A stretch of DNA of 64,000 nt from Trichobilharzia regenti (taxonomy: Eukaryota > Platyhelminthes > Trematoda > Strigeidida > Schistosomatidae). Where the stretch lies: assembly GCA_944472135.2 (NCBI GenBank), contig OX235266.1:12875925-12939924 (forward strand). Direction: 5' to 3'. This document shows positions 10,200 through 22,589 of this stretch, one piece after another. Positions within the stretch are counted from its first letter, which is position 1, and every line of letters starts with the position of its first letter. The notes beneath the pieces were generated by a model. That model ran no database searches. It was not told where the DNA came from and was given only the letters and a program-made list of their open reading frames with translations. A program made the position numbers and the translations under genes.

Positions 10200-11475
10200 C
10201 TCAACTCACTGACTAAGTTTTCAAATTGACGAACTTTGACCTTTTTGAGTTTCCATGTTGAGTTGAGACTGTTTTTTAGATTTTTCTGTTTTCTCTCTTG
10301 TCTCACAACCCTCCGTTTTTCCTTTTTTCATAGTCTGATAGTATATAAATTGATGGTAACTTAAACTATAGATTATAATACTTATATTCCAGGTGCGTTC
10401 ACCTTATAATGTTTTCTCTATTACCTTTCAAACAATAAAGTATGAAATGTTATTATTTATAACCATAGAACTTTCAGGTAGATTGCAGCCGACGAGAACC
10501 TTTGAAATAGAATGATATCATTTTATACTGCAAATCTGGTCTTTCTTACTCTATCGAAAGTTTATTTTTATGTGTTCATTCATTTTTGTGCCTTCAGAAT
10601 TATATTCCAGGTTGTTGACAGTTGTGCTGCCGAAGTCACCCTTGTTAAATGTATCCAGTGTGACCTTATTGAATATGGATTCTGTTATAAGTCTCTCTTT
10701 CCATTTGTTCACATTTTTTTCTAAAAGAGGAAGCTAGACAATATACTTGACAGCATCATCGTCAACTGATTTTCTAAAGATACCTCATGAAACCGCGTAG
10801 ACGATATCAGCGCCGAGGTAAGTTTTGGCTAATTATCAAAAACATTTCACAATTTTCTGAGGATTAAACATCTATAATGTTCACTGCTAAAATTGGTGAA
10901 ATGAGATTATTTTTGGTTGGTAAGCAGAAGTATGTGAGAATTAGTGGTGTGTGAAAAACACTGAATATTCCTACGTAATCGAGGAGTTCTTGAAGTAATT
11001 AGTAAAGTGATGAAGTATTTTATTTTGCGATGATTGATGTGTAACATATTCTCACACAGGATTGAAGAGAATTACATAGAGTATCCTACGCAACAAAAAT
11101 ACGGAGAATAAAATTGGCACTGAGGCTTGTTGTAATGTTATCGAGTAGAAAATTAAAGTTTATGTATTATCGAAGACAAGAGATTTGACTGTACAGGTAT
11201 GTTAGCGGGGGGACTCCTTACTCAGTCAATCTCGCAACATATGTGATGCTTAATTAGATGTCTGGTATCTTTGAATAATGCATAGTATTAATTGTACTCA
11301 GCCTTACATTTGGGATGAAGAATGTGGTAGGTATTCATCAAGAGATCTTAAAAAACCCTTTTGATACGGCCTATGTATTTGGGCAAGCAAACTCGCAAAT
11401 ACATATTGGTGGTGCCAACACATTGGAATCTTGTTCCTTATGAACCAGTTCGTCTCTTCTTATCTGATTTTTGAA
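10200..11475. other. Unassigned region with possible exon fragments
   Basis: No repeat recognised. A plus-strand ATG at 10789 leads to ATG...CGCCGAG followed by a perfect gtaagt donor at 10816 (MKPRRRYQRR). A cysteine-containing open stretch after a ttatattccag acceptor near 10610 reads VVDSCAAEVTLVKCIQCD and ends in a stop at 10722-10724. Neither is supported by a second copy in the window. Confidence 0.25.
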
Positions 11476-11479
11476 TACA

Positions 11480-11610
11480 ACTTGGGCACTCTGTTAGAGT
11501 ATAATTCTAATAAACACAAATTCTCAAAGTTATAATAACTGTGGACCAAGTTTTGAGCACATTTGTTGACTCTAAAAGTCATATCAAGGTACTCGCATAA
11601 CGTTCTTGCT
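11480..11610 (-). repeat. PLE-alpha terminal fragment
   Basis: gggcactctgttagagtata, ctcaaagtt and ttttgagcacat...tcatatcaaggtactcgc match the terminal region next to the PLE-alpha copies at 16.06-16.2 and 21.3-21.4 kb. Confidence 0.5.
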
Positions 11611-11619
11611 TCACTTATA

Positions 11620-12190
11620 TACATAAGTAAAATATGATTAGACTTTTGAATAAAATCAATTTAAGACATGCGTGAAATGAAAAGGAAGATATAGCACATT
11701 TAGAACCGCTTTTAGTGTTATCAATAAAATAGAATAAGATGGGAAATCAGACGAGATTTGTTAGTCAATTTAGCGTTTTTATAGTAAAATATGCAACTTT
11801 TTAGAACGTTATAATGCGAATTGAAGTTAATTTTAACATTATTTATAAACCTCTGATTTGATTGGTCGTGGTTATATCTCGCAAATCTCTGATATTTGCA
11901 CTGAGGGGACATCTGAGAACCTTCGTAGGATTCTGAATAAAGTAGGGATTAGAACCTAGGCTAAAGGAACCGGTGACCCCATTTAAGCAAAACTTTATAA
12001 TTCATAAAATATCTTGCGATGACTTTGATTTAAGTCAACTACATATGTCACACCAGTAAATCAGGGGTAGTGCGATAATCAGACGATAATAATTTAGCTA
12101 AAGTTAGGGTGATTGATCCCTTAAAGATTATTGATTTAGAAAACAAATCAGTAATATCAATGCAGGCAATCACCCAGAAACCAAACAATG
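11620..12190. other. No recognisable feature
   Basis: AT-rich DNA without a repeat match in the window. Confidence 0.3.
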
Positions 12191-12194
12191 GGGT

Positions 12195-12292
12195 GCGATA
12201 CAGTCAATCTCATGCTGAAAATTCTATACTTCTACCAAAAATAGGGTATGGAGTCAAGCTATAGTCAAAATAAAAATAAATAAAATAGATTT
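12195..12292 (+). repeat. tRNA-headed SINE-1, 3' tail only
   Basis: gctgaaaattctatacttc, ccaaaaatagggtatggagt and caagct...aaataaataaaa match the tail of the SINE at 14206-14390. Confidence 0.55.
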
Positions 12293-12339
12293 ACATAATG
12301 ACATGCTGGAAAGTAATTTATTTTACTATAAAAACATCA

Positions 12340-13900
12340 TATTTCCCATCTTACTGTTTGACCTTTAGAAGGTTGTCTAACTGCAGGATCAGCACTACTG
12401 CTACCTTTTATGATTCGCTCCAAATTAGCATTAACATCTGTCGATGAATAGATCATTTACACTGACTGTCTCATGACTGTCCACACTTGCTGCAACCGCA
12501 TCTGCGTTCAGTTCTACTTGACGTTCAAGTTGTACAGAACCTTTGTTCCACTCAGTAGTAGTAGGTATGCCGTTCGTCTCATCATGATCAGCCAGAGACA
12601 AATGTGCACTATCCCGATCACTATTACAAATATTTACTTTATCGCCGTTTGTATGATCGACTTCATCATTTTCAACCCCTTTAATAACAGCAGTAGATGA
12701 CTTAGGTTCTTCCTCATGAGTCCTAAAGGTTTTAAACCTTTACTTTGATTGGTAATACCTTGTAAACTAGTGGAGTCAGAACTTGACTCTGAAACTGTAT
12801 CCATCTTCTTCTGCGCACACTGCGGCGTCATCTATAACACGCTATTCGACAATGGCTTACCAGTTACAACTACAGGCTTCTTCACAGCACTGTCATCATC
12901 ACACAAATCGGAATAGGAACTTGGTGACACCGACTTCACATTTAGCCTACCACTAAACTTGCTCTCTGCTTCACGCTTCGATTTGTATGCACTTCTTGTG
13001 AACGGATGAAACACAACCGTGTTTGTCTCGCAACTTGTAACCTTTCTGTTGAGGACGTCCCACGAAAGTCGTCACACTCACTAAGTATGTACGGTTTACT
13101 GGACACCATGCAGCTTTCTCGATATTCACTTATCTAAGACCCTTTCGTCATAAATGATCGCGTTTTGCTCTATGACTTCTCTATTCCGAGGGTGGGTTGC
13201 AATAGACTGGCAAACTTGCTCATTGCTTGCTTGACACTGTCTTTCACCAGTCTCAAAATATCATCGAACTTGGGCGGGAGCTGGTTTTTATGAACTTTCT
13301 TTCTTAGCGAAAGGGCAATCTCTTAGTTATCGCCTCAAGAACGGAACTCGAGTTCAACTTATCCAAACAATTAAGAGAAACAAGAGTATTTCTATACGCC
13401 ATTGAACTATCCAAAATCTCAGCGAGTTCTTCGGAGTTATCGTTTAACTGCCAACCATTACCCTAAACTGTCTCAAAAACACTCCTAAATATCATAAATA
13501 GCCATATAAACCATTGACGTAATACCCTCATGGCCCCAGTGTATCCTTTGTTTGGGGGCATACGTTTGCAGCACTGTGTAACTCTTGCAGCAACACAAGT
13601 CCAATACCTCAACGAAGGCATCAACTTCATTTCGTTGTTTACTACAAAACCACTCAACATGACTTCGAACTCTTTGACAAACTGTGGATAGTCGGGTTGG
13701 TTTCCACCAAGGCCAGAGTTTCAAACTACGGTAACTTGAAACCTTGACTATCATCAGATGGAGAAACATGAACATCAAGCTTATCTTAAGGAGTATCAGA
13801 CACATCATTAAACATAACAGGCAACTCAGCATCACTTACTTTTCTGTCTGCTTCCAAAGTACCACGTCCCTTCTTTGGCCAAGGTATCACCCAACGTCAC
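12340..13900 (-). pseudogene. Decayed copy of the gag-like gene at 59.2-61.2 kb
   Basis: Read on the minus strand from 13895, it aligns along its length with the 651-residue ORF at 59233-61188. The N-terminal gtcaaagaagggac-like segment is near 13865-13885. LSGFVVNNEMKLM, RYWTCVAARVTQCC and GAMRVLRQ (13510-13660) match LSGFLLNDELKLM, RYCTGDAARAIQCC and EAMSILRQ. VKKPVVVTGKPL (12840-12880) and the NANLERII...SSSADPAVRQ end (12360-12450) also align. Stops and frameshifts occur throughout. Homology appears to begin close to the start codon. Confidence 0.78.
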
Positions 13901-14205
13901 CAAAAGATCCAAATTGCGATGCGATAATCCGTGTCCAAAGATGCTAGCTACAGACCAAGTAAGTAATCTCCAAAAGAGTTCAAGAAGACGCAACAAAAGA
14001 TCGGACGGAAGAATAAAAACTCTGAAGTAACCTAACCCTGAATTCCTATTATTTCTCGAGACGTTTGAAATCGACAAGTACACTAAGTACAATAACGACT
14101 TTAACTCAAAAACATAATGCATGACAAGGAATTGTATTCTTCGATAGTTAAAATCAATAATACTCTGTACAAAGTCTCTAAACGAATATTTTACAAGGAA
14201 TGCAT

Positions 14206-14392
14206 GCGTCGGTGGCACAGTGGTTAGGACTCTCGCCGACCATGCACATGGTCCGGGATTTGAGCCCACGCCGACTCACACTTGATATCTATGGTCGGCC
14301 TGCGAAATTCGGGCTACCGATATCCACGCTGAAAATTCCATATTTGAACCAAAAATACGGTGTGGAATCAAGCTGTTTTCAAAAATAAATAA
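14206..14392 (+). repeat. tRNA-headed SINE-1, full-length copy
   Basis: The tRNA-like head (gtcggtggcacagtggttagg as box A, then a diverged box B ggatttgagccc) is followed by an about 110-bp body (cttgatatctatggtcgg ... tggaatcaagctg) and an aaataaataaaa tail. Other copies are at 18430-18640, 47965-48160, 12195-12292 (tail) and 29965-30036 (head). No hammerhead motif is present in this family. Pol III transcription is inferred from the A and B boxes. Confidence 0.75.
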
Positions 14393-14689
14393 AAGTATTT
14401 TTATTCGTATTCTTTCGTCTTCTTCCAACTTGTACAAAATCGAATCGCTTGCACCTTGAAGTTGGCCGCCAATGGCTACCAGTTCCAATCAACAAACATT
14501 CTATGTTCACATTCATTCACAATCGTATATTTTTTCCTCATCTATAACACAGCTTTACCCACCTCTATTTTTCAACTCTAGGCTTATTTGAAGTCGAATA
14601 ATTTTAGTCAGCTGGTAAAATGAGCTGTAAAAGAGCACATACAAGTTCTTCTTGGGTCTGAAGATATTCAGATTATCATATAAGAAGTG

Positions 14690-15130
14690 CCTCATATATA
14701 TATATATATACATATATATGGATATTATACAGAGATGAAGGAAAATTAAAGCTAAACTCAATACATACTACTGATTGCTTCTCGCGTGATGAGTCATATC
14801 GCGAGGCTGGGAAGATAACTGTTCTCCTGAAGGCGTGCAACCATGTCCTCAGCATAAGTCTGATCTTATATTTCGTCTACTCAGACTGTCATAGTTCATC
14901 TGAAAATCTTCACTGTCTTCACTAAAGCAGTACAGCAGTCAAATCGAAGCGAAATGGGCTGATTTTGGAAAAAAAGACAGCCGTATAAAAGTTTATCACA
15001 CTCCTATGCAGCTTTCTGGGAATTGCTGGCTGAAGTAATTGCCTTCTAACAACTCTAGGAAGCCAAGATAACAAATCAAGAATGAAGTTAGGATTTTGAT
15101 ATCTTAGACTTGATCTACGCGCACACACAT
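14690..15130. repeat. Repeat P, copy 1 (pair with 28.13-28.56 kb)
   Basis: About 400 bp related to 28130-28560. Shared words include aagtgcctca, gagtcatat...gagaaactggga versus gaggctgggaag, gttctc, ccttagca and atcttatatttcgtctactca. No reading frame is conserved between the two. It could be the decayed 3' end or flank of duplicated MEG units; that is inference only. Confidence 0.45.
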
Positions 15131-15299
15131 ATTATTTTATATACTGAAGGATGGATTTAAAAACGAATAAATTATAATTATATATTTCAGTAGTTTGCAC
15201 ACAATGATAGGTCTTTTTTGTGTTTTAGGGGCAAAATTACTTCACGAGATCACACCAGCTGTTGAATACACTTGAACCGTAAAAGGTCGATAAATGCAG

Positions 15300-16045
15300 C
15301 TGGCAGACTTCCAACTTCGTGTTTCCCCAACCATTAAATTTATATGAATTACACTGTTGATATGGAAACAGCTCTTAAGATTACTTAAAACGAATGTCGA
15401 TGGTACAGACTAAAATACTTTGGTGAAATAGTAATCCGTAGAGTCCCCCTCCACCTCGATACGTGCATAGGAAAAAAAACAATTTATGATTACTCGCAAT
15501 CTACCTAGGCAATCCAGATATAATTGTGCTACTAAAAGCGGTGTTAATTATTATCTATCTTACCGTTAATACTGTATGATTTACTGTGTGATATATCTAA
15601 TAAACAAACTAATATAGCAGTGGTTCAACTCACTTATTTTTTTGCATGGAAGTATGTACTGCCGATTAACTAAGATATGTGACTGTATACAACTCTCACC
15701 AGCCATTACTGCTTGCTAGTCAGCGAAATCAAAGTGATTAAGACGTCTTCTGGACAGCCGTCACGATTACCTGGAGCTAATTGAATAAGCGGTGTATCCA
15801 GTTTGACTGAGTCGAGTAAGCCAATTTTTTTCTCCAAACTCACGATATATGGCTAGATGGGTTTTCTACTGTCACTACTTTTGAAAAAGTGGTCCTCTTT
15901 GAAGGAAAACGTAGGTCTTTAATTTCAGGAAACTGGCGACATTGATTATGCTCTTATGATAATGCGTAATATTTACGAGGTAGCTACTGATGAATTACTT
16001 ATTTACTATACATTCGGTTAAACTTCGTTTGCTTTTTGATATAAG
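15300..16045. other. No recognisable feature
   Basis: AT-rich, no repeat match except a weak similarity of 15190-15275 with 8256-8345 (acaatgatagg, gcaaaatta, caccagctgttgaa). Confidence 0.3.
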
Positions 16046-17520
16046 AATAAAACTTGTGCACTGTGGTAGAGTGTAATTCCATTATGGGTAAATTTTGTTT
16101 TGATAAAGTCTCACAGTGTAATGTCACATCAGTAATGTTTACTGATGACGTTTCGAGCACAATTTATTGCTCATAATCATATCAAAGTAATCACACGACT
16201 TCCTAAATTCACTTATATAGTTCCCTTGTTTTTCTCTTGATTTTCACTTGATTTGATTGGTAATAGTATTTTCCATATTTTTGGTATGAGTGACGAATCA
16301 TTCCTATTGCATGTGTTGGGTATAGACTCGATGAACAAGGATTCAGTAATCAACCTCTCTCTCCACCGACCTAGATTACTTTTTAGAATTTTAACCCTCT
16401 CCCACCCTATTGTGTGGTTGTGTGTTAGCGCATGCATTGCAATTGCTGAGCTTTTTTCTAAATTACTTATCTTCTCGGGGTCAACCATTCTTACCTTAGC
16501 TAAATTCTTATGCTCTGACAATCTGACTACCCCTGACCTACTAGTTTGACCTATGTAGTTGACCTCACAGTCATTGCATGGTATTTTGTAAATAATATTA
16601 TTTTGTCTAATTGGGTCAACTGGGTCCTTTAACCTACAGAGCTTGTCCCTGGGTGAGTTTGTAGGTTTAAATGCCACCCTAATTCCTATTTTATTCAGAA
16701 TCCTACGTAGTGTCTCAGATGTCCCCTCTTTATATGGTATAACTGTGGATGACTTATATTCTCACTTATTTATTTTATTATTACTATTTTCACAATTATT
16801 TTGTTTTTGGTCTTTAATGATCTTCCTAATGAATTTTATAGGATAGTTATTCAACACCAACGCTTCATCTATCTGTTTTAATTCATCATTTAGGTCTTTT
16901 TTTGTGCTACTTAGTGTCACTGCTTGGTTTGTTAAACATTTAACTAAGCCTGCCTTAACAGTTAAAGGATGAGACGAATTAAAGTCTAAATATCTATTAG
17001 CACAATGCGTTGGTTTTCTATAAACACTAGTGTGTAGTTTGCCTTCTTCTATTGTTTTTATCTTACAATCTAACATTGCTAATTCTCCTTGTTCATTTTC
17101 TGATTCAAATGTGAATTTTATTCCCCCAACTTGTAAGTTTATATGTGTCGAGAAGCTAGAGATGTGTTCTGTTTTTAACACTGTGAAAGTGTCATCCACA
17201 TATCTCCACCATATTTTCGGAGTAGGGTTAAATGTATTAAGGGCACTATTTTCCCAGCTGTCCATAAATATGTCGGCTACGATAGGGGATATTGGTGATC
17301 CCATTCCTACACCTGTCTGTCTACATATTTTGCCTTGGAACTTAAAGATAGTAGATATGAGGCATAACTGAATCCCTAAAATAATTTCCTCCTCAGTGGA
17401 CAGCTTTGTCCTATAACTGAGTTTCGGATCCGCTTTTGTTTGCCTCCTGCTTAGTTCGTAAGTTTGATACAACCGTCTAACACTTAAAATTAAGAGGAGC
17501 AGTTGAGGAATAAGTAAATG
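16046..17520 (-). mobile_element. Penelope-like element, 5'-truncated, one in-frame stop (alpha family)
   Basis: One minus frame runs from 17472 to 16213 with a single TGA (16764-16762). Order: RT motifs QTGVGMGSPISPIVADIFMD (near 17320-17260), RYVDDTF (motif C, intact), a thumb with AMLDCKI and SVYRKPTH, the linker NNYPIKFIRKIIKDQ, then IIYKIPCNDCEVNYIGQTSR...RLSEHKN (16590-16500), the GIY-YIG endonuclease, and a C-terminal LITESLFIESIPNTCNR. The RT fingers are missing upstream, so it is 5' truncated around 17.5 kb. The sibling at 21.8-22.1 kb has a sense codon (R) where this one has TGA. 16046-16212 is the 3' terminal region, repeated near 21.3, 34.2 and 51.3 kb. Confidence 0.85.
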
Positions 17521-17529
17521 TTAAAACTG

Positions 17530-18055
17530 ATTATGTAATAACAGGATAGTAGAATAATCAGGACAATGATAAATTTTAAAGGGCTTAGAAGCAGGAAGAT
17601 ATTTTCATTTTCTAGGCTCATGTAACGATAGTCAGTGCAAAGGAAATGGCTGAACGAATTTCCATTGAACAAAGAAGTCAAACTTTAATAATAATAATAA
17701 TTTGCTTCATTCCAAAATGGTACTTGTGATACAGAATGGAATTCTCAGCAATTCACTACAGTATTACATCCAGTTAGTACATTACCAATAAATAAAATTC
17801 TACATTGATTCAGGGTAATCTCAGTGAGTTTTGATAACAACATATTGACATGTCGATAGCAAAGCCGAAAGAAATTGAACAGTGTGTTTGAAGGTATTGG
17901 AAAAGTACATGCTAGCGTATTTACTGGCGTAAGCGGTAACAAAAAAGTTGAGATATGCATAGAATGTTTTAAATAGAGTTTCAACTGGATTCTAATGGCT
18001 TCAGCCTTATGTGAAAGATGAATTTGTAAAGCAAAATTAATATAGGAGTTTTTAA
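17530..18055. other. No recognisable feature
   Basis: Between the PLE and the SINE. Open minus frames exist but have no family resemblance. A short (AAT)n patch is at 17685-17700. Confidence 0.3.
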
Positions 18056-18059
18056 TTGG

Positions 18060-18350
18060 TGGATGGTTACTAGCAGTGGGATCCAGGACAACGCGGATTG
18101 CGTCATATTGAAGACTCTTCATCTGGATGTACCTGCATTTCCCAGTGAGTGATGATGTTCCCACCGACGCCCGAACCCAGTGCCCATAGTCTCAAACGCC
18201 AAAGCGTTATCCACTAGACCACTTGGGCCACGAGAGCCACCTCTTGTGGAACGGCTCATGTTAATTTAATTGAATTTGAGATTTACCTGTCGATTGATTC
18301 GACAGAAGTGCTCGTTCTCAGGTTGACATGTCTGCTTCTTGTCTAATTAA
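18060..18350 (-). repeat. Sm-alpha-type SINE with decayed hammerhead
   Basis: Minus strand: box A gtggtctagtgg, box B-like gggttcggg, then a tcactgggaaatgcaggtac...atccag lead and tcctggatcccactgct, the known Sm-alpha hammerhead context. The hammerhead boxes are damaged: CTGATGA reads as agATGAAGA and GAAA as GCAA, while GTCCTGGAT is intact. 18245-18350 continues into the segment shared with 27.55-27.65 kb (gaagtgct...tctcaggttga). Confidence 0.75.
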
Positions 18351-18429
18351 TTACAATAAATAATGACAATATTTGTTTTCATTTGTGATAGCTAGTAAAT
18401 AAATTTACCCTTGTCCAATTAAGTGCCCA

Positions 18430-18640
18430 GACATCGTCGAAGCACTTTTTTTATTACAGCTTGATTCCATACTGTATTTTTGGTACAAGTATGGATTTTT
18501 TCGCATGAATATCGACAGCCCAAATTTTGAAGGCCAATCATAGATATCAGGTGTGCGTCGGTAGCGGATCGAACCTCGGACCATGTGCATGGTCGGCGAG
18601 AATCCTAACGACTGTTCCACCGACTGCACAAGAAGCCGAC
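18430..18640 (-). repeat. tRNA-headed SINE-1
   Basis: Minus copy of the 14.2 kb SINE: gtcggtggaacagtcgttagg, box B gaggttcgatcc, tgatatctatgattggcc, tggaatcaagctg. It is followed by an Sm-alpha-related flank at 18640-18700. Confidence 0.7.
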
Positions 18641-18783
18641 ATGTCAACCTCAGACCGAACACTTCGATCCAATCAGTCGACGGGAAAATCTAAAAATTCA
18701 GTCAAAATTAATATTGGTTGGAATTCGAATTATAAACTTGTGTAATTTACCGATTAAAACCTTTCTCTCACTGCCTACAAGAT

Positions 18784-19190
18784 GTGCTAAAACACAGCTA
18801 TGAATACATCTTGTTTGGAGCTGGCTTAATCAAGCATTGTGGTTTTAAATACACGTTTGAATACATTCAGAAAATAAAGAATGGGACTACAAAAGACGCT
18901 TTTACTTCAATTATCAGTGTAAAGTGGAAAACATCAAGTAGCACCATCTTAAAAACGTGCATGGGAGACCTATGTAACCCTTTGAAATTGATGTCAAAGG
19001 AAACCCGTATATCTTTCTTTGGAAGTGAAAAGGGACAAGAAAAGGAATATCTCTCTATAGATATTTGGAGGTTGATGCAAGGGATGAGGATGTTGATAGG
19101 GAAGATGAATGAGTGGAAAGATGGAAAACAAAAGTATTTGGGGTGTAAATCTAATAGACAGACATTGCAGTTTCCAGCTCTATGATCCTA
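18784..19190 (+). other. Open frame of 133 codons, function unknown
   Basis: An uninterrupted plus frame, lysine-rich, with no motif I recognise and no paralog in the window. No start context or splice signal argues for it. Chance openness or decayed repeat DNA is the likelier reading. Confidence 0.15.
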
Positions 19191-19840
19191 TTTTTGACGC
19201 TTTGTCTGGAATAAAACTGCCATGATTATTGCCTAAAGGATGTGAAACATTTAATCTGTCGTCCGTATGAACCCGTACGATTTCTCTCATTTGCTAGTTC
19301 AGTAGTTTACTGTCAGTTCCAAGAAAGGATAAGATGGGTGTAGCTTTACTTCAAAAGACCAGTCCAACTGCTACACAAACTTCGAGGCACAGAAAAACGT
19401 AGGAAATAAACATACTGGTCACTGAAATCGAAGAGATGAAATGTAAGTGGATGGTGAAAGTTTTCAGAAAGCCAGTAAGTAGTCTGATAAGTCTTTACTC
19501 GATGAAAGCATAAATAGACACTGGGTTATGTAACGTTCTCACAGTGAATCTGAGGAGGAAACAAAAATTATCGAAGTAGCATAGCGTGGTACAGAATTAC
19601 TAGGAACAAGGCTGATTCAACAATCAATCACAAAAGACTTAAACCTGGGCAAATATGATTCTCAGATAGATGGCTCCACTTTCCGAGAAACTGGAAAACA
19701 ACCAATCAGAAGACTGAGTTTGTCTACTTGAATACGCTCTAATAATGTACATAAAATATATATAAATACGTGTTGATTTTTTCAATAAAACGATATGTTG
19801 CCTGGTCCTTGTCTTCTGTTGTTACACAACAACGGGTCAG
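19191..19840. other. No recognisable feature
   Basis: No repeat or coding signal identified. Confidence 0.3.
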
Positions 19841-19844
19841 TAAA

Positions 19845-20345
19845 CCCATTTTTTGAGATTTGTAACTTTGAAATATAAACACATAACCTGGTAAAGTGTC
19901 TGGTTTGTAGACCTAGGTTAATCTGTTCAGACAATTGCCTCAATGAGGAGCTTAAGATGATTATTATAGAATTATTTAGAAAATGTGGTTATCCAGATAA
20001 ATTCATTGAGAAAAATTTGAATTCATCATCAAGGAGAGTCAGTATGTCAACAATTCTGAGGAAACCAATGTTCATGAAACTGAAGTTCCTCGGTGACAAC
20101 ATCAGCGAAGTAATAACACAGCGCCAGAAGAATGCAGTTAAAAGAGCTTATTATGCAGCAGAGGTAGGCTGTCTCTTCACAACCACTCTCACTCTACGTT
20201 CGAGAAATAAGAGTAAATTACCTAATTTCGCCTCTTCTATGCGTATCTGCCAGTTTGACTGCAGCTGTGGAGCCAGCTACATTGGGCGTAAAATTAGGCA
20301 GAGTCTAAAGCTCTTATGCATTGATAACTAATTTCCTCCTGGATA
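19845..20345 (+). pseudogene. Penelope-like element, 3' third (epsilon family), copy 1
   Basis: Begins at cattttttgagatttgtaac, the same left end as the copies at 30.38 and 41.85 kb. Then a linker (NEELKMIIIELFRKCGYPDKF), the KKPMFMKLKFLGDNISEVIT-like block, KRAYYAAEVGCLFTT, and QFDCSCGASYIGRKIRQ (GIY-YIG start). It breaks off shortly after the YIG motif. Confidence 0.75.
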
Positions 20346-21275
20346 ATGAAATCAAAAAATAACTTCAAATGATGGAAAAGCAACAATCACCCAAAGCTAA
20401 GCTCCTACAAACAATGCAGATTAAGAGAAAAAAGGAAGAACTCTACAGGCAGCTGCATACCGTAATCGGCAGAACCCAGGTAAATGGCAGTAGAAAAACT
20501 CCAGTGAATGAAAAGAATGCAATCCAAACTTGCATCAGACAATCCAATGAAGGGAGCACTTCAAGAGTTGAGAGGCTCTTGGAGAAATGGATGACAATGG
20601 AGTACTTGTTGAAGACTTCTTGGCCTTTAATAATTTCATGATTTGAGACCCTTTATACCAGCACAAAGATGTCTGCAAATCGATGTGAAACACAAGAGGT
20701 GGACACATGTAAAATCATTTAGATTCATGTAAATCTAAAGAAAGTGGAGAAACGTTGAACCAATAATATAACGTCCTCATATAAATCTACGTGGAGAAAC
20801 ATTTCCACTGTTTGAAAATGATATGTAGACGTCATCGGAAAGAAGAAGAGGCCAACATACTGTAGGGGGCATTGAGATAGAAGATATGCGAGTGCGAAGA
20901 TGGATAACGAAAACAGAAACTGAGTTCAGTATAGGACACACTGAATAAAAAAATGAAGGAGAATGGTAGAAACAGAGAAGGTTCTTTTACAATACACTGG
21001 TGACAGAAGCACAACAGCCCATGGGCAAAAGATCTTTCAATAAGCTAACGGATCACATATTTGTTCATATATCTTTTAAAAGAAAGGTGCATCTGTCAAT
21101 ATGAGTCATTCCGCAAGCATTTCTGAATTACACAATGACGTGTTGGTCTCATCCTGTGTCTTATGTTATTCTATCTTCTATGTCGGGTTACATGTTGTCA
21201 CGTCAGTTCGTGTACACTTTGTTCGATTGTTAAACTGGAAGTCAAATTTGGATAGACTGAAGATATATAATTTAA
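20346..21275. other. Unassigned; one open frame of 90 codons
   Basis: The plus frame at 20369-20641 is charged (MMEKQQSPKAKLLQTMQIKR...) and may form a coiled coil, but it resembles no family I know. The rest shows nothing. Confidence 0.2.
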
Positions 21276-21279
21276 ATGT

Positions 21280-22535
21280 GAGTGAAATTTATTTTGTTAA
21301 GGTCTCAAAGTGTTATACAGTAACATTTACTGATGACCACATTTCGAGCACAATTTGTTACTGCTCATAATCATATCAACGTACTACTCACACAACTTTC
21401 TTACTTCGTTTATATAATTCAATTATTTATCACCCTCTGATATGACTGGTAATAATATCTTCTATACCGCTGGTTTTTGAGTTGAGTCACTTCTGTTGAA
21501 TGTGTTGGGTGTAGACTCGATGAACAACGATTCAGTAATTAATCTCTCTTCGCCTATCTTTATGACGTCGAAGAATTTTAGCCCTCTCTCATCACCCTAT
21601 TGTGTGATTGTGTGTTAATGTGTGCAGCACAATTCCTGATCATTTTCTAAATCACCTATCTTCGCAGGATCAATCATTCTAAACTCCGCTTACTTCTTAT
21701 GTGCTGATAGACAACCTGAATACACTCGATCTACTATTTTGATCTTTGTAGTTGACCTCACATACAATCATTACAAGGTATTTTGTAAATTATTTTGTTT
21801 TGTCTAATCAGGTCAGCCTACAAAGAGCCTTAACCTACAGAGCTTGTCGGTGAATGAATTTGCAGATTTAAATGCCGCTCTAAATCCTGCTTTATTGGAA
21901 ATCCTACACAGGGTGCCAGATGTCCCCTCCTTATATGGTGTAACTACTGTAGATGCCTTATATTCTCTCTTAATCATGTTTTTATGATGAGTTTCTCCAT
22001 TATTTTTATTTTGCTTTTGACCGTTTCTGATCTTCTTTGTGAATTTTATAGGATAGTTATTTAACATCAACACCTTCTCTTCTATTTGTTTCATTTCATC
22101 GTTGTGGTTTCTCTGTACTACCCAGTGCTACTGCTCGGTGTGTTAGACACTAAACTAAGTCTGTATCCACAGACAGATGACAGATTAGATGAATTGAAAT
22201 CTAAATAGCCGATATTAGAATGCGTTGGCTTTTTATGAGCGCTTGTGTCCAGTCTACCTTCTTTAGTTCGTTTTATTTTAAAATCTAACTTATTCTCCTT
22301 GTTCATTTTCTGATTCAGATGTGAGTTTTATTGCCTTTACTAGTGAGTTTATATATGTGTGTAAAAGTTGGAGAGAGATATGTGCTGTTTTTAACACTGT
22401 GCAAATGTCATCCACATATCTTCAATATATCTTTGGACCGAAATTACTCGTTTTAATTCTCATCCTATTATATGTATTGATAACACTAAAAGTGTTTCGG
22501 AATGTACTTGGTCTTCCTTTCTGTTTCACGCATGT
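21280..22535 (-). pseudogene. Penelope-like element, decayed (alpha family)
   Basis: Minus strand: FKIKRTKEGRLDTSAHKKPTH (22300-22220) and MLNNYPIKFTKKIRNGQKQ, HKNMIKREYKASTVV, SGTLCRISNKAGFRAAFK (22094-21870) align with the 16-17.5 kb copy. The terminal region with catttactgatgacc...tttcgagcacaattt is at 21310-21365. Frameshifts split RT from GIY-YIG and YIG is not recognisable. Confidence 0.75.
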
Positions 22536-22589
22536 CTAATATTGATTTCTTCATATGTTTGTTTTTTTACGAGTTGATCATGGATTAAT

